Assembly: GCF_000725125.1 (NCBI RefSeq)
Contig: NZ_JFCB01000028.1
Coordinates: forward strand, 1 to 64,000
DNA length: 64,000 nucleotides
Direction: 5' to 3'
DNA from: Streptomyces toyocaensis
GTDB lineage: Bacteria; Actinomycetota; Actinomycetes; Streptomycetales; Streptomycetaceae
Below the pieces are notes generated by a model that saw only the letters and a list, made by a program, of their open reading frames with translations, had not been told where the DNA came from and did no database searches. Positions 16,077 to 24,402 of this stretch are shown here, piece by piece; positions within the stretch are counted from its first letter, which is position 1, and each line of letters opens with the position of its first letter. The position numbers and the translations under genes were made by a program.

Positions 16077-17252
16077 TCATCTCTCGTCCGGTACGGCCTC
16101 GGGACGGGCGTAGGTGCGGCCCTTCCAGGCCGCACCGCGCCCCCGGTGGTGCCGCACCGCCGAGTCCACCGTCATGAGGAGGTACAGCGACGCGGTGAAC
16201 GGCAGCAGGGGAGCGAGCCACCAGGGCTGCCGGTAGTGACGGAGCATCGGGACGTACGTCCCCGCCATCACGAGCCAGGCCGCCGCGCCGAGCACCGCCG
16301 CGGCGGCGCTCCCCGTCACCGCGCCCGCGAGTACCGCGACGGGCGGCACCAGGTACACCAGCGTCAGCCCGGCGACCGTGCCGGCCAGCAGCACCGGACT
16401 GTGCCGCAGTTGCGCGTACGCGCTGCGCGACACCATGTGCCACAGGTCGGGCAGCCGCGGATACGGGCGCACGCTGTCCACCCCGTCCGCGAGCCCCAGC
16501 CAGATCCGGCCGCCGCTCCGCTTGACCGCGCGGGCGAGGGCCACGTCGTCGATGACGGCGTGGCGGATGGCGTCCGGGATCCGCGCCCGTGCGGCGGCCC
16601 CGGCGCGCAGGAGCACACAGCCGCCGGCCGCGGCGGCCGTACGGGCCCCCGTCTTCCCGATCCAGCGGAACGGATAGAGCTGCGCGAAGAAGTAGACGAA
16701 GGCCGGGACGACCAGACGCTCCCAACGGCTCTCGACCCGCAGCCGGGCCATCTGCGACACCACGTCGAACCCGCCGGAGCGGGCGGCCGCGACCAGCCGG
16801 CGCAGACTGTCCGGGGCGTGGGCGATGTCGGCGTCCGTGAGCAGCAGGTACTCGGGGTCACGCGCCCGTGCCAGGGCGATCCCGTGCCGCACCGCCCACA
16901 GCTTGCCGGTCCAGCCGGCGGGCGGCTCACCCGGAGCGTCCACCGTGAGCGGCAGCCCGCCGTGGCGTCGCGCGAGCTCCCGCGCGACGTCTCCGGTGCC
17001 GTCCGTGCTGCCGTCGTCGACGAGGAAGACCTCGGCGCGCCCCGGGTAGTCCTGGGCCAGCACCGACGGCAGGCTCACGGGAAGCACGGCCGCCTCGTCA
17101 CGGGCGGGGACGACGACGCACACGCCCGGCCACGCGTCCGGCGCGCCGAGCGGCGGAAGCCGGACGTCCGTACGCCAGAACCCTCCCTGGCACAGCAGCA
17201 GCCACAGCCAGGCGGCGAGTGATCCGGCGGCACACCACACAACGGCGCTCAC
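16077..17252 (-). CDS. Membrane-bound GT2 glycosyltransferase (HpnB-like)
   Basis: The predicted 391-residue protein has an N-terminal transmembrane anchor (about 2-20). A GT-A domain follows: VVVPARDEAAVLPVSLPSVLAQDYPG, VDDGSTDGTGDVA (first Asp motif) and LLTDADIAHAPDSL (DxD). The acceptor motif region contains HAVIDDVALARAVKRSGGRIW. Three or four C-terminal helices follow, as in the hopene-associated glycosyltransferase HpnB family and other processive-like GT2 enzymes. GTG 17252 is the start and is divergent from the racemase gene with a 57-bp gap. No hopanoid genes lie adjacent, so the acceptor is uncertain. Confidence 0.85.
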   Translation of the reverse strand: MSAVVWCAAGSLAAWLWLLLCQGGFWRTDVRLPPLGAPDAWPGVCVVVPARDEAAVLPVSLPSVLAQDYPGRAEVFLVDDGSTDGTGDVARELARRHGGLPLTVDAPGEPPAGWTGKLWAVRHGIALARARDPEYLLLTDADIAHAPDSLRRLVAAARSGGFDVVSQMARLRVESRWERLVVPAFVYFFAQLYPFRWIGKTGARTAAAAGGCVLLRAGAAARARIPDAIRHAVIDDVALARAVKRSGGRIWLGLADGVDSVRPYPRLPDLWHMVSRSAYAQLRHSPVLLAGTVAGLTLVYLVPPVAVLAGAVTGSAAAAVLGAAAWLVMAGTYVPMLRHYRQPWWLAPLLPFTASLYLLMTVDSAVRHHRGRGAAWKGRTYARPEAVPDER

Positions 17253-17309
17253 GTGCGCAGTCTGCACCACGCCACCGCCCCGCAGCGGCTCATCGACTAT
17301 CGTGACCGG

Positions 17310-18104
17310 GTGAAGATCGCGCTCATGGACTCCGGAATCGGACTGCTGGCGGCCACCGCCGCGGTACGGCGTCTCCGCCCCGACGCCGATCTCGTCCTCT
17401 CCCTCGACCCCGACGGCATGCCCTGGGGACCGCGGACTCCCGAGGACCTCACCGGGCGCGCCCTCGCCGTCGCGGAGGCTGCGGCGGCACACCGCCCCGA
17501 CGCCCTGATCGTCGGCTGCAACACCGCCACCGTGCACGCCCTCACCGCCCTGCGCGCCCGTCTCGAGCCCGCGCTGCCCGTCATCGGTACCGTCCCGGCG
17601 ATCAAGCCGGCCGCGGCCGGCGGCGGACCGCTGGCGATCTGGGCCACCCCGGCCACCACCGGCAGCCCCTACCAGCGCGATCTGATCGAGAACTTCGCCG
17701 ACGGCGTGACCGTCACCGAGGTGCCCTGCTGGGGGCTCGCCGAGGCCGTCGAGCGGGCGGACGAGACGGCGATCGACGCCGCGGTCGCCGCGGCCGCCTC
17801 GCTCACCCCCGACGACGTGACGACCGTCGTCCTGGGCTGCACCCACTACGAGCTGGTCGCCGAGCGCATCCGGGCCGCCGTGCACCGCCCCGGCCGTGCG
17901 CCGCTCGCCCTGCACGGCTCCGCCGGGGCCGTGGCCGCCCAGGCCCTGCGCCGCCTCGGTGAACGGGCTGCCCCCGGGGCGCCGGTGAGCGGCACCCTGA
18001 CGGTGCTGCTGAGCGGACGCGGCGGCGTGCTCCCGGAGGCCGCCCTCACCTACGCCGAAGGCAGGCTGCTCCAGCAGCCGGCTCCCGTCCGGACGGCCCA
18101 GTAA
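17310..18104 (+). CDS. Glutamate/aspartate racemase family protein (MurI homologue)
   Basis: A 264-residue protein. It shows the MurI opening ALMDSGIGLLAATAAVRRLRP and two catalytic cysteines: C70 in IVGCNTATV and C177 in VLGCTHYEL. Both thiols needed for two-base racemisation are therefore present. The canonical DSG-x-GG-L-x-V motif is relaxed (DSGIGLLAA), which suggests a divergent paralogue, not the main cell-wall MurI. Start GTG 17310 gives the family length; the upstream frame to 17253 would overlap the divergent gene's start. It probably interconverts L/D-Glu or a related amino acid in the cytoplasm. Confidence 0.8.
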   Translation: MKIALMDSGIGLLAATAAVRRLRPDADLVLSLDPDGMPWGPRTPEDLTGRALAVAEAAAAHRPDALIVGCNTATVHALTALRARLEPALPVIGTVPAIKPAAAGGGPLAIWATPATTGSPYQRDLIENFADGVTVTEVPCWGLAEAVERADETAIDAAVAAAASLTPDDVTTVVLGCTHYELVAERIRAAVHRPGRAPLALHGSAGAVAAQALRRLGERAAPGAPVSGTLTVLLSGRGGVLPEAALTYAEGRLLQQPAPVRTAQ

Positions 18105-18153
18105 CGCTGTGCCACGCGGTACCAGCCGAGCGAATCCTGAGTAGTCTCGGACC

Positions 18154-18699
18154 ATGAGGGACCACCGCCTCGGCGAGCACGGCCCCGACCCCGGGGTCTG
18201 GACCGGCCGCGCCACCGGTCGCTTCCAGTGGCTGCTGGCGCTGATCGGCGCCGCCTGCATGGCGCTCGGCATCGCGCTGGCCGTCGACTCCGCGTGGACG
18301 ACCGGCGTCGCGCCGCTGGTCATGGCCGTCGTCGGCTGCATCGCCGCCGGTCTGCTCGTCCTGTTCGGCACCCTCGCCTTCGTGCACGTCGCGCTGCGGG
18401 TCGACGAGGACCACCTCGAGGTCCGCTGCGGACACATGGGCCTGCCGCGCCGCCGTATCCCGCTGTCGCACGTCGCCGGCGCGGAGTTCGCCCCGCACGT
18501 CACGCCGCGTCACTGGGGCGGCTGGGGGTACCGCTGGCGGCCCGAGAAGGGCACGGCGGTCGTGGTGCGCCGCGGCGAGGGCGTCGTCCTGCGTCTCTGG
18601 GACGGCCACACCTTCACGGTCACCGTGGACGACGCGGAGGCGGCGGTCACCGTCATCCGGGACCGCCTCCGCCCCCGCAAGCCGGACACGAAGCACTGA
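18154..18699 (+). CDS. Two-TM membrane protein with C-terminal PH-like domain
   Basis: The 181-residue product has two transmembrane helices (about 25-46 and 53-80) and a C-terminal cytoplasmic domain. That domain contains LRVDEDHLEVRCGHMGLPRRRIPLSHV, followed by WGYRWRPEKGTAVVVRRGEGVVLRL, typical of bacterial PH-like (bPH) or DUF-type membrane proteins. It follows the racemase by 49 bp on the same strand and may be co-transcribed. Function unknown. Confidence 0.75.
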   Translation: MRDHRLGEHGPDPGVWTGRATGRFQWLLALIGAACMALGIALAVDSAWTTGVAPLVMAVVGCIAAGLLVLFGTLAFVHVALRVDEDHLEVRCGHMGLPRRRIPLSHVAGAEFAPHVTPRHWGGWGYRWRPEKGTAVVVRRGEGVVLRLWDGHTFTVTVDDAEAAVTVIRDRLRPRKPDTKH

Positions 18700-19278
18700 G
18701 GCGGGCGATCCCGGTACGGAGCCGGATCGCGGTACCGGAAGGTCGCGCGGAGGACGGGGTGGCGTGTGCGGACCGACGGGCCTCCCCCGCCACCGCACGA
18801 GCCGGTCGGCCACCGGCAGCAGGCCCCGCCGATCCGGACCGCCGCATGACCCGCGGCCACGGCGGGGACCGCGAGCAGCATGCCCTCCGGGCGGCCGCCC
18901 GGCGCCGCCGCCGTGACCAGGGGCCGGGCCGCACGGGCACCCAGCACGACGACGCCCGCCGCGTGCGGGCCGATCCGCTTCGCGCCGTCCGCGTCCGGAC
19001 CGGCGGCAGCCATCCCCGTGGAAACTGCTCCGCAACCCCGCACCGCGTCGCCCCGGCCTGTGACGGGCCCCGGGCGCGGGCACCGCGAAGTGCCGCACGA
19101 CCAGGGCACCGGCACACCGTAACGGCCGGTGGCCGGTTCGGAGATATGTGGTGACACCTCGCGCGGAAACGAAGCGGCGTGCCGGCCGTCCCGGAGGAGG
19201 CAAGAGCCCCCGGCGAAGACTTCCCGCGCGTGCGACCGTGCTTGTCGGCCGCCGGGTCACCCGCCGTAGACTCCCCGA
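18700..19278. other. 579-bp intergenic region without a convincing gene
   Basis: Frames on both strands are open only because of the high GC content and look low-complexity (Arg/Ala/Pro-rich). A minus-strand frame from about 19017 has a mildly hydrophobic stretch (AAGVVVLGARAARPLVTAA), which could be a decayed membrane protein, but no family was recognised. The last bases contain the start region of lnt. Confidence 0.5.
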
Positions 19279-20892
19279 GTGACCGTCACCGCAACCACCG
19301 TCGGCGAGTCGGACCCGATGCCGCCGCAGACCGCGCCCACCGCGCGGGGCCGGCGGCTCGTGCGCCTCCTTCCGGCCGCCGCAGCCGCGCTCTCGGGCCT
19401 GCTCCTCTACGTCAGCTTCCCGCCGCGCACCCTGTGGTGGCTGGCCCTGCCCGCCTTCGCCGTCTTCGGCTGGGTGCTGCGCGGGCGGAGCTGGAAGGCG
19501 GGACTCGGTCTCGGCTACCTCTTCGGGCTCGGCTTCCTGCTGCCGCTGCTGGTGTGGACCGGTGTCGAGGTCGGCCCAGGCCCGTGGATCGCGCTGGTGG
19601 TGATCGAGGCGGTCTTCGTCGCGCTGGTCGGCGCGGCGATCACCGCGGTGTCGAAGCTGCCCGGGTGGCCGGTGTGGGCGGCGGCGCTGTGGATCGCCGG
19701 GGAGGCGGCACGCGCGCGCGTGCCGTTCAGCGGCTTTCCCTGGGGCAAGATCGCGTTCGGTCAGGCGGACGGCGTCTTCCTGCCGCTCGCCGCGCTCGGC
19801 GGCACCCCGGTGCTCGGCTTCGCCGTCGTGCTGTGCGGCTTCGGCCTGTACGAGACCGTCCGGCTCGCCGTGCGGGCACGCCGCGCCGGGACCCTGCACC
19901 GGGCCGCTGCGGTCGTCGGCGTGCTGAGTGTCGCCGTCCCGCCGGCCGGGGCCCTCGGGGCCCGCGCGCTGGCCGGCGACGAGGCGGAGAACGGCGCCAC
20001 GACCGTCGCCGTCATCCAGGGCAACGTGCCCCGCCTGGGGCTGGACTTCAACTCCCAGCGGCGCGCGGTCCTGGACTACCACGCGCGGGAGACGGAGCGT
20101 CTGGCCGCGGAGGTGGCGGCGGGCAGGGCCGAGCGCCCGGACGTCGTGCTGTGGCCGGAGAACTCGTCCGACATCGACCCCTTCGTGAACCCCGACGCGC
20201 GCGCCGTCATCGACAGGGCTGCCAAGGCCGTCGGCGCGCCCATCTCGGTGGGCGGCGTGGTCGCCAGGGACGGCAGGCTGCTGAACGAGCAGATCCTCTG
20301 GGACCCGGTGAAGGGCCCCGTCGACACCTACGACAAGCGGCAGATCCAGCCCTTCGGCGAGTACCTCCCGCTGCGCCCGCTCGTCGGAGCGATCAACGAG
20401 AACTGGACCTCGATGGTCCGCCAGGACTTCAGCCGGGGCGGCGAGCCCGGCGTGTTCCGCATGAACGGCATCGAAATCGGCCTGGTCACCTGCTACGAGG
20501 CCGCCTTCGACTGGGCGGTGCGCGACACGGTCACCGCGGGAGCCCAGCTGATCTCGGTGCCCAGCAACAACGCGACCTTCGGCCGGAGCGAGATGACCTA
20601 CCAGCAGCTCGCCATGTCCCGGGTCCGCGCCGTGGAGCACAGCCGCGCCGTCACCGTCCCGGTGACCAGCGGGGTGAGCGCCGTCATCATGCCCGACGGG
20701 GAGATCACGCGGAGGACCGGCATGTTCGTCGCCGACTCGCTGGTGCAGGAGGTGCCGCTGCGCTCCTCCCTGACGCCCGCGACCCGTCTCGGCGTGCTTC
20801 CGGAGACCGCCCTCGTCCTGGTCGCTGCGGCCGGCCTCGGCTGGGGCGTCGGCGCCGGGACACGCGCACGGCGACGCGCCGGTGACGCGTAG
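19279..20892 (+). CDS. lnt: Apolipoprotein N-acyltransferase
   Basis: A 537-residue membrane enzyme that N-acylates the amino-terminal cysteine of lipoproteins after signal peptidase II cleavage. Six or so transmembrane helices occupy about residues 25-235. A periplasmic-side nitrilase domain follows, with catalytic triad E294 (LWPENSSD), K353 (YDKRQIQPFGEY) and C405 (LVTCYEAAFD). A final transmembrane helix is near 505-528. All three catalytic residues are present, so it is likely active. Streptomyces usually carry two Lnt paralogues; which one this is cannot be said. Start is GTG at 19279, with few upstream alternatives. Confidence 0.92.
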   Translation: MTVTATTVGESDPMPPQTAPTARGRRLVRLLPAAAAALSGLLLYVSFPPRTLWWLALPAFAVFGWVLRGRSWKAGLGLGYLFGLGFLLPLLVWTGVEVGPGPWIALVVIEAVFVALVGAAITAVSKLPGWPVWAAALWIAGEAARARVPFSGFPWGKIAFGQADGVFLPLAALGGTPVLGFAVVLCGFGLYETVRLAVRARRAGTLHRAAAVVGVLSVAVPPAGALGARALAGDEAENGATTVAVIQGNVPRLGLDFNSQRRAVLDYHARETERLAAEVAAGRAERPDVVLWPENSSDIDPFVNPDARAVIDRAAKAVGAPISVGGVVARDGRLLNEQILWDPVKGPVDTYDKRQIQPFGEYLPLRPLVGAINENWTSMVRQDFSRGGEPGVFRMNGIEIGLVTCYEAAFDWAVRDTVTAGAQLISVPSNNATFGRSEMTYQQLAMSRVRAVEHSRAVTVPVTSGVSAVIMPDGEITRRTGMFVADSLVQEVPLRSSLTPATRLGVLPETALVLVAAAGLGWGVGAGTRARRRAGDA

Positions 20893-20949
20893 GCGTACGC
20901 CCCCCGACGTGCCGGGGAGCTCCCGCACGGCGCCGGTTAGGGTCGCGCC

Positions 20950-21429
20950 ATGGCTACTCCTGACTTCATCCGCACCCTGCGCGCCTCCGCCGGTCATCAG
21001 CTCCTGTGGCTCCCCGGGGTCACCGCGCTCGTCTTCGACCACGAGGGCCGGGTGCTGCTGAACCGCCGGTCGGACACGCGCAAGTGGTCGGTGATCGGTG
21101 GTATCCCCGACCCGGGGGAGCAGCCCGCGGCCTGCGCCGTGCGGGAGGTCGAGGAGGAGACCGCGGTGCGCTGCGCTGTCGAGCGGGTCGTGCTGGTGCA
21201 GGCGCTGGACGCGGTGACGTACCCGAACGGTGACATCTGTCAGTACATGGACATCACCTTCCGTTGCCGTGCCCTCGGCGGCGAGGCGCGGGTCAACGAC
21301 GACGAGTCCCTGGACGTCGGCTGGTTCGCCGTGGACGCGCTGCCGGAGCTGAACGACTTCGCGAGCTTCCGGATCAAGCAAGCCCTGTCGGACGCACCCA
21401 CATGGTTCGACCCCACTGGAAACGATTGA
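20950..21429 (+). CDS. NUDIX hydrolase
   Basis: A 159-residue protein. The Nudix box is at about residues 57-79: GIPDPGEQPAACAVREVEEETAV. All acidic metal ligands (R-E-x2-E-E) are present; the usual glycine near its end is alanine. The surrounding beta-grasp pattern (GVTALVFDHEGRVLLNRRSDTRKWSVIGG) is typical of ADP-ribose or NTP pyrophosphatases. A separate transcript is likely, 58 bp after lnt, and a hairpin follows the stop. The substrate is not predictable. Confidence 0.88.
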   Translation: MATPDFIRTLRASAGHQLLWLPGVTALVFDHEGRVLLNRRSDTRKWSVIGGIPDPGEQPAACAVREVEEETAVRCAVERVVLVQALDAVTYPNGDICQYMDITFRCRALGGEARVNDDESLDVGWFAVDALPELNDFASFRIKQALSDAPTWFDPTGND

Positions 21430-21435
21430 ACTGTA

Positions 21436-21459
21436 GGGCCCGACCACATGGGTCGGCCC
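21436..21459 (+). terminator. Probable rho-independent-like hairpin after the NUDIX gene
   Basis: GGGCCCGACC (21436-21445) pairs with GGGTCGGCCC (21450-21459) with one bulged C and a 4-nt loop, 6 bp after the NUDIX stop. There is no U-tract. It separates the NUDIX gene from the dehydrogenase gene starting at 21484. Confidence 0.5.
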
Positions 21460-21483
21460 GGGGGTGCTGCCTAGGGTCGACCC

Positions 21484-22284
21484 ATGACCGCGCCTCGTGA
21501 CCTCCCGGCCCCACACGCCACCCCCCTCGACCTCGGTGGCCGTACCGCCCTCGTCACCGGTGCCGCAGGCGGCATCGGCCGCGCCTGCGTCCTGCGGCTC
21601 GCGGCCGCCGGGGCCAAGGTCAGAGCCGTCGACCGGGACGCCACGGGACTGGAGGCGCTCGCCGACGAGGCCCGGGAGCTCGGAGGCGCCGTCGAGCCGC
21701 ACGTCCTTGACCTGACCGACCTGGACGCCGCCGAGCTCGTCGCCGCCGGCACCGACGTCCTGGTCAACAACGCGGGGCTGCAGCTGGTCCGTCCCCTCGA
21801 GGAATTCCCGCCCGACGTCTTCCACACGGTGCTCACCGTGATGCTGGAGGCACCCTTCCGGCTGATCCGGGGCGCGCTGCCGCACATGTACGGGCAGGGC
21901 TGGGGCCGCATCGTCAATGTCTCATCGGTCCATGGGCTGCGCGCCTCCGCCTACAAGTCCGCCTATGTGGCCGCCAAACACGGCCTGGAAGGGCTGTCCA
22001 AGACCGCCGCTCTCGAGGGCGCACCCCACGGCGTCACCTCCAACTGTGTGAACCCCGGCTATGTGCGCACCCCCCTGGTGGAGAAGCAGATCGCCGACCA
22101 GGCCCGTGCGCACGGCATCCCCGAGGAACGCGTCCTGTCCGAGGTGCTGCTGCAGGACAGCGCGGTCAAACAGCTCATCGAACCGGAGGACGTCGCCGAG
22201 GCGGTGGCGTACCTGTGCGGTCCGGCGACATCCTTCGTCACCGGTACCTCCCTGGTCCTGGACGGCGGCTGGACCGCGCACTGA
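21484..22284 (+). CDS. 3-hydroxybutyrate dehydrogenase (SDR family)
   Basis: A 266-residue short-chain dehydrogenase. The cofactor motif is TGAAGGIGRA (about 21-30), followed by NNAGLQLVRPLEEF. The catalytic serine is in NVSSVHGLRAS (S147/S148), with Y161 and K165 in SAYVAAKHGLEGLSK. The VHGL-x-A-S-x-x-K-S-A-Y-V-A-A-K-H pattern, the NCVNPGYVRTPLVEKQI loop and the SVKQ-like DSAVKQLIEPEDVA region match bacterial D-3-hydroxybutyrate dehydrogenases (BdhA), which interconvert 3-hydroxybutyrate and acetoacetate. A GAF/PucR-type regulator gene follows 81 bp downstream and an MHS transporter gene lies convergently beyond it, so the three may form a ketone-body/3-hydroxybutyrate utilisation set (inference). 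Confidence 0.88.
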   Translation: MTAPRDLPAPHATPLDLGGRTALVTGAAGGIGRACVLRLAAAGAKVRAVDRDATGLEALADEARELGGAVEPHVLDLTDLDAAELVAAGTDVLVNNAGLQLVRPLEEFPPDVFHTVLTVMLEAPFRLIRGALPHMYGQGWGRIVNVSSVHGLRASAYKSAYVAAKHGLEGLSKTAALEGAPHGVTSNCVNPGYVRTPLVEKQIADQARAHGIPEERVLSEVLLQDSAVKQLIEPEDVAEAVAYLCGPATSFVTGTSLVLDGGWTAH

Positions 22285-22365
22285 GACATCGGCCGCCGGC
22301 GGCCGGCCGTCGGCCGACGGAGTTGTCCACAGGCCTGACGGGGTGGCCGCGGGATGAGGAATCCT

Positions 22366-24351
22366 GTGAGCATGTCCCGCGATCACGTGCAGTCCGCCGA
22401 GCGTTCCGCAGCCGCGCCGGGCCGGGCCCTTCCCGAGGCCGGCCCGGGCACCGGCGGCGCCGAGGCGCCGTTCCTCGAGCTGCTGGCCCGCGGCGCCCCC
22501 GCCGAGGCCTACGAGCAGCCGGTGCTGCTCGCCCGCGCCGAGTCACTGCCCGCCGACCGGATCGCCGCTCTGGAACAGGCCAAGCTTCTCGCCCTGCGCG
22601 TCCGGTCCGAACTCGAAGGCCGGCGACGCCGGGAGGCCGAGCTCTCCGCGCTGTTCGAGACCGCCCACGACCTCGCCGGACTGCGCGACCTGGACGCCGT
22701 CCTCCAGGCCATCGTGCAGCGCGCCCGCTCACTGCTCGGCACGGACGTCGCCTACCTCAGCCTGAACGACCCGGTCAGGGGCGACACGTACATGCGGGTC
22801 ACCGAAGGCTCGGTCGCCGCCCGCTTCCAGCAGCTGCGCCTCGGCATGGGAGAGGGCCTCGGCGGCCTGGTCGCCCAGACCGCCCGCCCCTACGTCACCG
22901 ACGACTACTTCCGCGACGAGCGCTTCCAGCACACCCACACCATCGACAGCGGGGTGCGGGACGAGGGCCTCGTCGCGATCCTCGGGGTGCCCCTGACACT
23001 CGGGCACCACGTCATCGGTGTCCTGTTCGCCGCGGACCGGCGCGCCAGGGTCTTCGAGCGGGAACAGATCGCCCTGCTCGGTTCCTTCGCCGCCCTCGCC
23101 GCGGCCGCCATCGACACCGCCAACCTGCTGGCGGAGACCCGCTCGGCCCTGGCCGGCCTGGAGCGAGCCAACGAGATCATCCAGGACCGCAGCGCGGTCA
23201 TCGAGCGCGCCTCGGACGTCCACGACCGGCTGGCCGAGCTGGTCCTGCGCGGCGGCGGGGTGCACGACGTGGCCGCCGCCGTCTCCGAGGTCCTGGACGG
23301 GGCGGTCCAGTTCACCGAGGCCACCGCCGCACCCGCCCATGCCCTCGAGTCCTCGCGGGAGGAGGGCCACGCGGTACGGCACCGGGACGACTGGATCGCC
23401 GCCGTGGCCGCGGGGGACGAACTCCTCGGCGCGCTCGTCCTGCGCGGTCACCCCGGCCTCGACCCCGTGGACCAGCGCACACTGGAGCGCGCGGCCATGG
23501 TCACCTCACTGCTGCTGCTCGCCCGCCGCTCCGCCGCCGAGGCCGAACAGCGCGTCCGCGGCGAACTGCTCGACGACCTGCTCGACGCCCGCGACCGCGA
23601 CCCGCGCCTGCTGCGTGAGCGCGCCGCCCGGCTGCACGCCGACCTCGACGCCACCCACGCCGTACTCGCCGCCCGGCTGGAGGGCGGCACCGCCGACGCC
23701 GACCAGGAGGCGGACGCCCGCAGACGGCTGTGGGCGGCGGCCTCGCACCTGGCGGCGACCCGGCAGGGCCTCGCCGCCGCGCGCGACGGCGGCACCGTCC
23801 TGCTGCTGCCCGTCACCCCCGGGGACACCGCCACGGAGCTGGCCCGCCGCACCGCCCGCCAGCTGGGCACGGCGGTCCACGAGCCGGTCACCGTCGGCGC
23901 CTCCGCCCCGGTCGAGCGGCTCACCGCCCGCCCCGACGACGTGGCGGCGGCCTACGCGGAGGCCCGCCGCTGCCTCGACGCCCTCCGCCTCCTCGGCCGG
24001 GCCGGTGACGGCTCCGCCGCCGAGGACTTCGGTTTCCTGGGGCTGCTGCTGGCCGGGGAGCGGGACATCGCCGGTTTCGTCTACCGCACCATCGGCCAGG
24101 TCGTCGCGTACGACGAGCGACGCGGCACGGAGCTGCTGCGCACCCTCGACGCCTACTTCGCCTGCGGCATGAGCCCCGCCCGCACCAAGGACGAGCTCCA
24201 CGTCCACGTCAACACGGTCGCGCAGCGGCTGGAACGCGTCGGCCGCCTCCTCGGCGACGACTGGCAGAGCCCGGCCCGCGCACTGGAGATCCAGCTGGCG
24301 CTGCGCCTGCACCGGCTGTCCGCCACCACGCGGCCCCCCACACGGCCCTGA
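22366..24351 (+). CDS. GAF-domain transcriptional regulator with PucR-type C-terminal HTH
   Basis: About 661 residues from GTG 22366, with GAGGA at 22356-22360 as the ribosome binding site. A GAF domain spans roughly residues 110-245 (DLDAVLQAIVQRARSLLGTDVAYLSL; MGEGLGGLVAQTARPYV; GVPLTLGHHVIGVLFAADRRARVF). A central region then leads to a GGDEF-like/CdaR segment and a C-terminal PucR HTH_30 (TLDAYFACGMSPARTKDELHVHVNTVAQRLERVGRLL, in parts, about 600-640). This is the architecture of CdaR/PucR activators responding to metabolites. It follows the 3-hydroxybutyrate dehydrogenase gene and probably controls it and the convergent transporter. Confidence 0.85.
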   Translation: MSMSRDHVQSAERSAAAPGRALPEAGPGTGGAEAPFLELLARGAPAEAYEQPVLLARAESLPADRIAALEQAKLLALRVRSELEGRRRREAELSALFETAHDLAGLRDLDAVLQAIVQRARSLLGTDVAYLSLNDPVRGDTYMRVTEGSVAARFQQLRLGMGEGLGGLVAQTARPYVTDDYFRDERFQHTHTIDSGVRDEGLVAILGVPLTLGHHVIGVLFAADRRARVFEREQIALLGSFAALAAAAIDTANLLAETRSALAGLERANEIIQDRSAVIERASDVHDRLAELVLRGGGVHDVAAAVSEVLDGAVQFTEATAAPAHALESSREEGHAVRHRDDWIAAVAAGDELLGALVLRGHPGLDPVDQRTLERAAMVTSLLLLARRSAAEAEQRVRGELLDDLLDARDRDPRLLRERAARLHADLDATHAVLAARLEGGTADADQEADARRRLWAAASHLAATRQGLAAARDGGTVLLLPVTPGDTATELARRTARQLGTAVHEPVTVGASAPVERLTARPDDVAAAYAEARRCLDALRLLGRAGDGSAAEDFGFLGLLLAGERDIAGFVYRTIGQVVAYDERRGTELLRTLDAYFACGMSPARTKDELHVHVNTVAQRLERVGRLLGDDWQSPARALEIQLALRLHRLSATTRPPTRP

Positions 24352-24377
24352 CCCCCGTACGCGGGTGCGTACGGGGG
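24352..24377. terminator. Bidirectional terminator hairpin
   Basis: CCCCCGTACGC (24352-24362) and GCGTACGGGGG (24367-24377) form a perfect 11-bp stem with a GGGT loop. It starts immediately after the regulator stop and lies 25 bp beyond the stop of the convergent transporter gene, so it can serve both. Confidence 0.75.
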
Positions 24378-24402
24378 CCGGGGCGGCACCGACGGGCCGG
24401 GA

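Noticed and set aside
18510..19157. Minus-strand frame with a hydrophobic stretch in the 579-bp gap
   Set aside because: It overlaps the membrane-protein gene, has no conserved motif and no ribosome site; at best a decayed gene.
18046..21885. A 1279-codon open frame on the minus strand across lnt, NUDIX and the dehydrogenase
   Set aside because: It is the antisense shadow of three well-supported plus-strand genes; its translation is low-complexity Arg/Gly/His-rich with no domain.
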